The notes under the pieces are model-generated. The model was not told where the DNA came from, ran no database searches, and worked only from the letters and a program-made list of their open reading frames with translations. Of a DNA stretch of 6,976 nucleotides, positions 1-5,527 are shown piece after piece. The position numbers and the translations under genes are program-made. How positions within the stretch are numbered: position 1 is the stretch's first letter; each line of letters begins with the position of its first letter. Source of the stretch: CAISIP01 sp031367285. GTDB taxonomy: Bacteria > Pseudomonadota > Gammaproteobacteria > Burkholderiales > Burkholderiaceae_C. The DNA lies in assembly GCA_031367285.1 (NCBI GenBank), contig JANLPN010000482.1:1-6976 (forward strand), read 5' to 3'.

Positions 1-575
1 GCCTGCTGGAGGCACTGCATATCACGCAGCCCGTCGCGCTGGCCGGCTGCGCCGTGGGCGCGGCGACCGCATTGCATTTCGCGGCACACGCGCCGCAACG
101 TGTGCTCGGTGTGGTGGCAATGGCCCCCGCCACCGGCCTCGTACCAGAAAAAAAGGCCGGCATCCTCGAACTGGCCATGCAGTTCGAGATACAAGGCGTG
201 CGCGAACGCATCCTGCAACGCTTCGACCACTCGTACCCGCCGCACTATTTCGCGGATCCGCGGATCCGTGCCCGGGTGCGCGGCAGGCTGCTGGGCAACG
301 ATCCCTTTAGCTACGCCGCCACCTACCGCATGCTCTGCACGCTGGACATGGAAGCGGACTTCACGAAGATTCGTTGTCCGGTGCTGGTTATTGCGGGCCA
401 GCACGACACGACGCGGCCGCCGGAGGTCCTGCAACAGGTTGCGAAGGCTATTTCTGATGCGCGCTTCGGTGTCATCGACAGTGGGCATGCGATGCCGATC
501 CTTTCCCCGGCCCTGGTGGCGCGCGAGATCCTCGAATTCTTCAACGGCGATGCGTTCCGCCTTCCAGGCGCCTAG
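1..575 (+). CDS. Alpha/beta hydrolase, C-terminal part (5' end outside window)
   Basis: The reading frame is open from base 3 to the TAG at 573-575, giving about 190 residues of an alpha/beta-fold hydrolase. The N-terminal part, including the oxyanion-hole strand, lies upstream of the window. The nucleophile elbow reads A-G-C-A-V-G (nt 42-59), so Cys (48-50) stands where this fold usually has Ser. The acid is probably the Asp of A-G-Q-H-D (405-407) and the base the His of D-S-G-H-A (486-488). Order and spacing fit the canonical triad, with a cap-like helical insert between nucleophile and acid. The general look resembles enol-lactonase and meta-cleavage-type hydrolases of aromatic catabolism. 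Known Cys-nucleophile members include dienelactone hydrolases, but the substrate cannot be read here. It converges on the crotonase at 643-1419, 67 bp away. Fold assignment is firm; the reaction is unknown. Confidence 0.85.
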   Translation, partial: LLEALHITQPVALAGCAVGAATALHFAAHAPQRVLGVVAMAPATGLVPEKKAGILELAMQFEIQGVRERILQRFDHSYPPHYFADPRIRARVRGRLLGNDPFSYAATYRMLCTLDMEADFTKIRCPVLVIAGQHDTTRPPEVLQQVAKAISDARFGVIDSGHAMPILSPALVAREILEFFNGDAFRLPGA

Positions 576-642
576 CAGCCGAATCAGGGGCAATCAGCCT
601 TCGCTACACAGTCACTGGTCATTCACGGCCTGCCACTTCAGA

Positions 643-1419
643 TCAAGTGGGCTTGAAATTCGGCTTTCTCTTCTCCATCACCGCTTGCAGCGCCTCTTTG
701 GCCTCGGGTGTCGATTTGATGATGGAGGTGGCATAACACTCCACGTGGTAACCCTCGTCCAGGTCCATGTGCTCGGTCAGGTTGATAGTTTCCTTCATGA
801 GCTTGATGCAAGCCGGGCTGTATTGGCAAATGTCTTCAGCGATCTTTGTGGCCGCGTCCATCAATTCGCTCTGAGGCACAACCTCCTGAATGACCCCCAG
901 TTTGTGAAAATAGGCCGCATCCACGAAGTTGCCGGTGAACGCCATCATGCGCACCACCTTGTCGGGGACGACGCGTCGCAGGTGCCGGGTGCCACCCATG
1001 ATTCCCACCTTCACCTCTGGCAGGGAGAACTTGGCGGAGTCGGCGGCCACGACGATGTCGCACGATGCCATCAGCGCAAGGCCTCCGCCGAGCGCGTACC
1101 CGTTGATGGCGCCAATCACCGGAACCCGGTGTGTTCGCACGGCGTCGAAAACATCCCGTATCACGGCAGTCCGGGTCTGTGCACTCTGGGGATCGAGTTG
1201 CGCGTGTTCACTCAGATCGCCACCCGCGACAAACGATTTGTCGCCCGCAGCAGTAAGGATGACGCACAGCACCGATTCGTCCAGGCTGCTTTCGCGCAAG
1301 ATGGCGAGCAGCTGCCGGTAGGCGTCCAGCGTCATCGCGTTGCGCGGCGGGCGGTCTATGCGGATGATCTGTATGCCCGCGTTGCACGAGCTTCGTTCCA
1401 CCTTGATGAATTCACTCAT
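643..1419 (-). CDS. Enoyl-CoA hydratase/isomerase family protein (crotonase fold)
   Basis: This 258-residue protein has the usual crotonase length. K-S-F-V-A-G-G-D-L (61-69) forms the first oxyanion-hole/CoA-binding loop, and N-G-Y-A-L-G-G-G-L-A-L (106-116) the second with the central helix. F-S-L-P-E-V-K-V-G (131-139) holds the acidic residue Glu135, which matches Glu164 of rat enoyl-CoA hydratase. The partner of rat Glu144 (G-G-G-C-E-L-A) is Ala115, so only one of the two hydratase glutamates is present. One-glutamate crotonases are often isomerases or other reactions rather than hydratases. The start is set by a clear ribosome site, AGGGAGA at 1426-1432, six bases before the ATG. It is the last gene of the minus-strand unit, 26 bp after the PaaG-like gene. 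Family is certain; the reaction is open. Confidence 0.93.
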   Translation of the reverse strand: MSEFIKVERSSCNAGIQIIRIDRPPRNAMTLDAYRQLLAILRESSLDESVLCVILTAAGDKSFVAGGDLSEHAQLDPQSAQTRTAVIRDVFDAVRTHRVPVIGAINGYALGGGLALMASCDIVVAADSAKFSLPEVKVGIMGGTRHLRRVVPDKVVRMMAFTGNFVDAAYFHKLGVIQEVVPQSELMDAATKIAEDICQYSPACIKLMKETINLTEHMDLDEGYHVECYATSIIKSTPEAKEALQAVMEKRKPNFKPT

Positions 1420-1445
1420 TCGTTATCTCCCTGGAGGTCCGCGGA

Positions 1446-2216
1446 TTATTTGCCCCGGAAGACGGGCTTGCGTTTCTCGAAGAAGGCCTTCACGCCTTCC
1501 TTGTGGTCATCGGTCATCAGCGCTGTGCTCTGCGCATACAGCTCGGCGTCCAGAAAAGCCTCCAGCGTGGGCTGGTACATCTGCTTGTACAGCTTCTTGG
1601 CCGCGCCATAGGCGAACGTGGGGCCGCTGGCGAGTTCGCGCGCATGCGACAGGGCGGCAGCGTCGAGTTCCGCGTCGGGCACCACGCGGTTCACCAAACC
1701 CATCGCATGCGCCTCCTGCGCATCGACTCTGCGCCCGGACATGGTGAGCTCCTTGGCCCGCAGCAGGCCCAGGTGCTGCGTGAGAAAGTAGATTGCGCCG
1801 CCGTCGGGAACAACACCGACGTGGCGAAACACCTGTATGAACTTGGCGGTTTCGGAGGCGATCACGGCGTCGCAGGCCATGGCCATGCTCCAGCCGATGC
1901 CGGCGACCGCGCCGCGCACGCTGGCGACCACCGGTTTATTTATATTGGCAAGATTGCGCACCATGCGATGGGCCAGCATCAACAGAGCGTGCGCGCTCGC
2001 CGGCGTGAAGTCGCCCATCTTGCCGACATCGCCGCTGGCGCAAAATGCCTTGCCTTCGGCTGTTAGCAACACGGCGCGCACCGCGGTGTCACGCGTCGCC
2101 GTTTCGAAATGGTCGGCCAGCGCCTGGCGCATGTCGACGGTAAGCGCGTTCATTTTCTCGGGGCGGGCCAGCGTGATGGTTGCCAGCCCGTCGCTGTATT
2201 CGTAGCGTGTTGTCAT
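1446..2216 (-). CDS. PaaG/ECI-like enoyl-CoA hydratase/isomerase family protein
   Basis: A 256-residue crotonase. F-C-A-S-G-D-V (58-64) is the first oxyanion-hole loop, with Ser where Gly is more common. R-G-A-V-A-G-I-G-W-S-M-A (101-112) is the second loop and helix. The sequence F-I-Q-V-F-R-H-V-G-V-V-P-D-G-G (126-140) lacks the Glu of classical hydratases but has Asp138 in a V-P-D-G-G context. This matches PaaG (1,2-epoxyphenylacetyl-CoA isomerase), where the acidic residue of a P-D-C-G-G motif is catalytic. ECI2-type isomerases use a Glu at this spot. A CoA-thioester double-bond shift or ring rearrangement is therefore more likely than simple hydration (inference). The ribosome site is modest: AGGG nine bases before the ATG. 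It lies 51 bp after the regulator gene and 26 bp before the second crotonase, so the three are probably co-transcribed. Confidence 0.92.
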   Translation of the reverse strand: MTTRYEYSDGLATITLARPEKMNALTVDMRQALADHFETATRDTAVRAVLLTAEGKAFCASGDVGKMGDFTPASAHALLMLAHRMVRNLANINKPVVASVRGAVAGIGWSMAMACDAVIASETAKFIQVFRHVGVVPDGGAIYFLTQHLGLLRAKELTMSGRRVDAQEAHAMGLVNRVVPDAELDAAALSHARELASGPTFAYGAAKKLYKQMYQPTLEAFLDAELYAQSTALMTDDHKEGVKAFFEKRKPVFRGK

Positions 2217-2267
2217 GGTTTTTTGCCCTGGTTGGGGTGGGAGACTACGCCGTGGGGGGTTGTCGGC

Positions 2268-3002
2268 TCAGAAGTCGATTTCCAGCGGGGAGTCAGAAAA
2301 CGCCAGCATAGCGGCCGTCACTGCCGCGAGATGGCGCGCCATCCTGCGCCGCGCCGCTTCGGCATCCTGTGCAGCAATCGCCTGGAGGATGCGCCGGTGC
2401 GCGTGGATGACGAGCTTGCGAACCTCTTCGGTCGAGAAGTTGTCGATGGCGGTCGCCTTGTATATAAGGTTCGAACTCGCCGTCAGGAACGCGCGTAGCA
2501 ACTCGTTGTGGCTGGCTGACGCAACGGCGATGTGCCAGTTCACGTTCTCGCGCAGAAAAAGCGGAACATCGTCGAATGCGTCTTCCACCCGTTTGGTCGT
2601 ATCGTTGAGCAACTGCATCTCGTCCTCTGTCCGGCTCTGGGCGGCCAGGGCGGCCAGCGATGGCTCGATCGCCTCGCGCGACTGCAGCACAGAGGCCAGG
2701 CTGATGCCGCGCCCGTGCACGAAAAGAGAAATTGAACGCCCCAGCGAATCGTCGTTGGGGCGGTTGGTGGCCGTGCCACCGAATCTTCCCGGGCGCGTCT
2801 GAACCAGGTTTTCCGCCTGCAGGATTCGCAGGGCTTCGCGCACCGATGACCGGCTCAGGCCGGTTTGGCTCACCAGATCGCGTTCTGTGGGCAGCGGCGC
2901 GCCCGTCGGCAAGCCCATTCCGAGAATCTGGCGCCGGAGTTCCCGCGCCAGCACCTCGGAAGTCTTCGGGACGGAGATGGGAGAAAGTTTGACTTGATTC
3001 AT
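2268..3002 (-). CDS. GntR-family transcriptional regulator, FadR/FCD subfamily
   Basis: The protein has 244 residues from the ATG at 3002. The N-terminal winged helix (about 12-80) shows L-P-T-E-R-D-L (37-43) and the recognition region G-L-S-R-S-S-V-R-E-A-L-R-I-L (48-61), typical of GntR. The C-terminal all-helical FCD ligand domain (about 105-230) has candidate metal/ligand residues Asn153, His157, His200 or His202, and His224. An in-frame TTG at 3032 would add ten residues. I prefer the ATG because AAAGG (3011-3015) lies eight bases before it and the TTG has no evident ribosome site. FCD regulators usually repress nearby catabolic genes and release DNA on binding an organic acid or acyl-CoA. 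Its position, upstream of two crotonases and divergent from the Bug/dehydrogenase pair, suggests it controls both units and itself. The effector is unknown. Confidence 0.93.
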   Translation of the reverse strand: MNQVKLSPISVPKTSEVLARELRRQILGMGLPTGAPLPTERDLVSQTGLSRSSVREALRILQAENLVQTRPGRFGGTATNRPNDDSLGRSISLFVHGRGISLASVLQSREAIEPSLAALAAQSRTEDEMQLLNDTTKRVEDAFDDVPLFLRENVNWHIAVASASHNELLRAFLTASSNLIYKATAIDNFSTEEVRKLVIHAHRRILQAIAAQDAEAARRRMARHLAAVTAAMLAFSDSPLEIDF

Positions 3003-3010
3003 TAAGAGAG

Positions 3011-3015
3011 CCTTT
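3011..3015 (-). promoter_or_regulatory. Ribosome binding site of the GntR regulator
   Basis: On the minus strand this reads AAAGG, eight bases before the ATG at 3000-3002. It supports the ATG over the upstream in-frame TTG at 3030-3032, which would otherwise lengthen the protein by ten residues. Confidence 0.5.
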
Positions 3016-3034
3016 ACAAGCCGCGATTCCAAAG

Positions 3035-3061
3035 ATTATGATACGTCAATTCAATTGTCAG
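3035..3061 (-). promoter_or_regulatory. Possible sigma70-type promoter for the regulator/crotonase unit
   Basis: On the minus strand CTGACA (3061-3056) resembles a -35 box (five of six matches to TTGACA) and CATAAT (3040-3035) a -10 box (five of six matches to TATAAT). The spacer is 15 bp, shorter than the usual 16-18, so this is tentative. The -35 hexamer lies inside the palindrome at 3053-3067, so a bound regulator would block it; this fits autoregulation. I found no comparably good promoter pair for the plus-strand Bug gene. Confidence 0.35.
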
Positions 3062-3067
3062 ACCATT
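3053..3067. promoter_or_regulatory. Putative operator of the FCD/GntR regulator
   Basis: The 15-bp sequence AATTGTCAGACCATT is an inverted repeat with seven-base arms around a central A and a single mismatch (AATTGTC against GACCATT). Its core TTGTCAGACCA matches the general FCD-subfamily operator pattern TNGTNNNACNA and resembles the FadR half-sites TGGTC/GACCA. It sits in the only divergent intergenic region of the window, 30 bp before the Bug start and 50 bp before the regulator start. One dimer there could control both directions. That the regulator binds here is inferred from position and symmetry. Confidence 0.6.
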
Positions 3068-3097
3068 AAACTTCTAGCACTCGAGAAGACATTCACC

Positions 3098-4063
3098 ATG
3101 AAGAGATTCCTGAAATCATCCGCCATTGGCCTTTTGGGTATGGCCATGGCCTTTGGCGCCGCCGCTCAGGGCGCCTTTCCGAGCCAGAACATCACTATCG
3201 TCCTTCCCTTCGGGCCAGGTAGCGGAACGGACATCGTCACGCGGATGATCGCGCAAAAGCTCGCTGAATCGCTCGGCAAGGCAGTGATCGTCGACAACCG
3301 GCCGGGCGCCAACGGCTCGATTGCCGCCGACTACGTGGCAAGGGCCAAGCCGGACGGCTACACCTTGCTCATGGGCACCAATTCGACGCACGGCGCAAAC
3401 CCGGCCCTGCTGAAGGAAATGCGCTACGACCCGATCAAGAGCTTCGAGCACGTGAACCGGGTGGCGGTCTTCACGAGCATCGTGGTCGTCAACCCGAAAT
3501 TTCCGGTCACGACCATGCGCGAACTTATTGCCTATGGCAAGACGCATGAAATCACGCTGGCCACCGGCAACGCCAGTGGTGTGGTGCAGAGCGAAACGCT
3601 GGCGCGCCAGGTCGGCTGGAAGAATCTTCTGCGTGTTCCTTTCAAGAGCAATCCCCCGGCCATGACGGAAGTGATCGCAGGTCGCGTCAACATGATGTTC
3701 AGCGACGTTGCAGCTGCCCAGGCGCAGCTGAAGGCAGGCAATCTGCGTGCGCTAGCTGTCACGTCGGGTACCCGCAGCGCGTTGCTGCCAGAACTTCCGA
3801 CCGTGATCGAAAGTGGTGTGCCGGACTACGACCTCTCTGGCTGGAACGCCCTGTTCGCTCCCGCAGGGACGCCGCATGATGTCATTGATCGCTTGAACGC
3901 CGAGGTCACCAAGGTTGTCCAGATGCAGGATGTGCGCAATCGCTTGATGGAACTCGGCGCGGAGCCCGGACCGATGAAGCCGGCTGAATTCGCCGCGTGG
4001 GTACAGAGCGAAGTCAACAAGTGGACCAAACTGGTCAGGGAAGCTGGCATCACGCCTGAATAA
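3098..4063 (+). CDS. Bug/TctC-family tripartite tricarboxylate transporter substrate-binding protein
   Basis: From the ATG at 3098 this is a 321-residue periplasmic binding protein of the Bug (TctC) family, of normal length. Residues 1-24 form a signal peptide: M-K-R-F-L-K, a hydrophobic core, then A-A-A-Q, with likely cleavage near residue 24. The family signatures are I-V-L-P-F-G-P-G-S-G-T-D (34-45, ligand loop), V-D-N-R-P-G-A-N-G (65-73), A-K-P-D-G-Y-T-L-L (83-91) and L-R-A-L-A-V-T-S (216-223). An upstream in-frame start at 3038 would put 20 extra residues before the signal peptide and is unlikely; a weak GAGAAG (3083-3088) precedes the ATG. Bug proteins bind carboxylates, amino acids or aromatic acids. 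No TctA/TctB membrane partner is present, as is usual for orphan Bug genes. Twenty bp separate it from the acyl-CoA dehydrogenase, so it probably captures that pathway's acid, or senses it. Confidence 0.95.
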   Translation: MKRFLKSSAIGLLGMAMAFGAAAQGAFPSQNITIVLPFGPGSGTDIVTRMIAQKLAESLGKAVIVDNRPGANGSIAADYVARAKPDGYTLLMGTNSTHGANPALLKEMRYDPIKSFEHVNRVAVFTSIVVVNPKFPVTTMRELIAYGKTHEITLATGNASGVVQSETLARQVGWKNLLRVPFKSNPPAMTEVIAGRVNMMFSDVAAAQAQLKAGNLRALAVTSGTRSALLPELPTVIESGVPDYDLSGWNALFAPAGTPHDVIDRLNAEVTKVVQMQDVRNRLMELGAEPGPMKPAEFAAWVQSEVNKWTKLVREAGITPE

Positions 4064-4083
4064 GACTGGCAGGAACATTCATC

Positions 4084-5220
4084 ATGGACTTCCGATTCAA
4101 CGACGAGCAGCGCATGTGGCACGACACAGTGCACACCTTCATGGATAAGGAAGTGGGCCGTGAATACACGCGCGAGCACGATGCCTCGCGGGAATTCCCT
4201 TGGGAGGTGTACAAGAAGATGGGCGAACAGGGCTGGCTCGGGCTGCTGCTGCCAGAAGCCGATGGTGGCGTGGATGCCGACCCGGTGATGTTCGCGATCT
4301 TCTGCGAGGCTATCGCGAAGTTCAGCTTGGACACCGCGGCCTGCATCATGACGTCGATGTTCACTGCAACGAACATCTCCAGCCACGGCACGCCTGCGCA
4401 GAAGCTGAAGTACCTGCCGCCCTTTCTGCTTGGCGAGAAGACCTTCTCGATTGGCATGACCGAGCCGCAGTCCGGCTCGGACGCAGCCGCCGTGCGGACC
4501 AAGGCCGTGCTGGAAGGCGACGAATGGGTGCTGAACGGCAACAAGACCTTCATCTCGGGCGCGCACATTCCGGGTGCCACGATCGTGCTGCTGGCCCGCA
4601 CTGGCGAGGAGCGCTACAAGGGTCTGAGCCTGTTCATCCTGCCCAACGACAGCAACGGGCTCACGATCACGAAGCTCAACACCATCGTGCGGCGCAGCCT
4701 GGGCACGACGCAGTTGTACCTGGATAACGTGCGCATTCCCAAGCAAAACCTGCTCGGTGAAGTGGGCATGGGCTGGACCTACATCGGCGAACATCTGGAG
4801 CATGAGCGGCTCAGCCTCGCCGCCTCGTATGTCGGCAATGCCCAGACTGCGCTGGACGACACCATCACCTACACGAAGCAGCGCAAAGCCTTCGGCAAGT
4901 CTCTGTCGGACTTCCAGGTCCTCAAGCACCGCATGGCGGACGATGCCATCGCCGTCGAAGCGGCCCGTTTGCTCACCTATTCGGCGGCTGCCAAGATGGC
5001 GCGCGGTGAGAATGCCGTGAAGGAAGTGTCGATGGCCAAGGTGTTCGCGGTCGACACGCTGTTCAAGACTGCATTTAACGGCATGCAGGCGCTGGGAGGC
5101 TACGCGCAACTGCCGGAAATGGACATGGAACGGTATCTGCGAGAAGCCAAGCACGGCATGGTGGGCGGAGGCGCAAACGAGATTCAGAAAAGCATCATCG
5201 CGAAGTTGATGGGCTTGTAG
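4084..5220 (+). CDS. Acyl-CoA dehydrogenase (FAD-dependent), IVD-like catalytic base position
   Basis: This complete 378-residue acyl-CoA dehydrogenase catalyses alpha,beta-dehydrogenation of an acyl-CoA, passing electrons to electron-transfer flavoprotein. The N-terminal helical domain is about 1-120. The FAD/substrate beta-domain carries M-T-E-P-Q-S-G-S-D (125-133) and F-I-S-G (156-159). The C-terminal domain carries Q-R-K-A-F-G-K (266-272), Q-A-L-G-G-Y-A (335-341) and the terminal G-G-G-A-N-E-I-Q (361-368). The medium-chain Glu376 position is Gly362, whereas Glu241 in L-E-H-E-R-L-S-L-A matches the helix-G Glu of isovaleryl-CoA and long-chain dehydrogenases. That base position suggests a branched or bulky acyl chain (inference). 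AGGA lies nine bases before the ATG, and the gene follows the Bug gene by 20 bp. The partner ETF genes are not in the window. Confidence 0.95.
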   Translation: MDFRFNDEQRMWHDTVHTFMDKEVGREYTREHDASREFPWEVYKKMGEQGWLGLLLPEADGGVDADPVMFAIFCEAIAKFSLDTAACIMTSMFTATNISSHGTPAQKLKYLPPFLLGEKTFSIGMTEPQSGSDAAAVRTKAVLEGDEWVLNGNKTFISGAHIPGATIVLLARTGEERYKGLSLFILPNDSNGLTITKLNTIVRRSLGTTQLYLDNVRIPKQNLLGEVGMGWTYIGEHLEHERLSLAASYVGNAQTALDDTITYTKQRKAFGKSLSDFQVLKHRMADDAIAVEAARLLTYSAAAKMARGENAVKEVSMAKVFAVDTLFKTAFNGMQALGGYAQLPEMDMERYLREAKHGMVGGGANEIQKSIIAKLMGL

Positions 5221-5223
5221 AGG

Positions 5224-5391
5224 GTGAAAGAGATTCCGTCGCTCAATCAAAACCTGACCAAGTCCACCGGCATCCAGTTGATCGAGTATGAAGGTATGAG
5301 CCTACTTCCGACGCGCGAAACTCTTGACACGTCAATGGACACACGAACGACTGCAATGCGACGCGAACGGACATTCGTTAAACGGACGTGA
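5224..5391 (+). pseudogene. Possible gene remnant: 55-codon open frame after the dehydrogenase
   Basis: A GTG at 5224, four bases after the dehydrogenase TAG and in the same frame, opens 55 codons ending at TGA 5389-5391. The middle part, S-T-G-I-Q-L-I-E-Y-E-G-M (14-25), looks protein-like. It faintly recalls the first strand of CaiB/BaiF CoA-transferases and racemases (G-I-x-V-I-E-x-E-G) or the start of a PaaI-like thioesterase. The later part is rich in Thr and Arg and looks like chance translation. It could be the broken start of a third operon gene, or simply an open spacer frame. No strong ribosome site is seen. Confidence 0.2.
5324..5335. repeat. 12-bp palindrome TTGACACGTCAA
   Basis: Perfect five-base arms TTGAC/GTCAA flank a two-base centre (AC), lying 104 bp after the dehydrogenase stop. 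It shares ACGTCAAT with the divergent regulatory region (3043-3050) but does not fit TNGTNNNACNA. It could be a protein-binding site or chance; no promoter or gene start is next to it. Confidence 0.3.
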
Positions 5392-5527
5392 TGGACGCGT
5401 TTGGGCAAGCAGCAGTCAAGGAAACAGACCGATCCCCCGTTTTGTTTGTCAGCTTAATGCGGTGGCTCAGCCGGTATCGTCGAATCTCACAACGCCGCGT
5501 TCTTATGTGTATGCCTGGATCGCGGCC

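Larger units (their letters stand above)
5221..5527. other. Convergent intergenic spacer without a confident gene
   Basis: These 307 bases separate two convergent units. I see no gene with family support, no tRNA and no clear terminator with a T-run. It holds a 55-codon open stretch (5224-5391), a 12-bp palindrome (5324-5335) and two AACGGAC copies (5366-5372 and 5381-5387). By eye it is less GC-rich than the flanking genes, as expected of non-coding or decaying sequence. An inverted pair, TGCCTGG (5512-5518) and CCAGGCA (5540-5546), spans the stop codon of the next gene; it could fold in RNA but lacks the uridine tail of an intrinsic terminator. Confidence 0.6.

Noticed and set aside
253..268. 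Tandem CGGATCCG CGGATCCG inside the hydrolase gene
   Set aside because: It encodes ordinary in-frame residues (D-P-R-I-R) and is most simply explained by GC-rich codon choice; there are only two copies.
633..650. Small hairpin CCACTT/AAGTGG with a 6-base loop between the convergent hydrolase and crotonase, considered as a terminator
   Set aside because: The stem is only six pairs, it overlaps the crotonase stop codon, and no T-run follows on either strand.
100..1611. A 503-codon open frame on the plus strand across the hydrolase and both crotonases
   Set aside because: It overlaps three well-supported genes in other frames, is rich in Arg and Ser with no recognisable domain, and is a common artefact of GC-rich antisense frames.
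3030..3097. Longer starts for the regulator (TTG at 3032) and the Bug protein (ATG at 3038)
   Set aside because: The regulator has a better-placed ribosome site for the ATG at 3002, and the Bug signal peptide begins at the ATG at 3098, so the extensions would crowd the operator region.
3826..5250. A 474-codon open frame on the minus strand opposite the acyl-CoA dehydrogenase
   Set aside because: It is antisense to a clear family member, His/Arg/Val-rich and without domain signatures.
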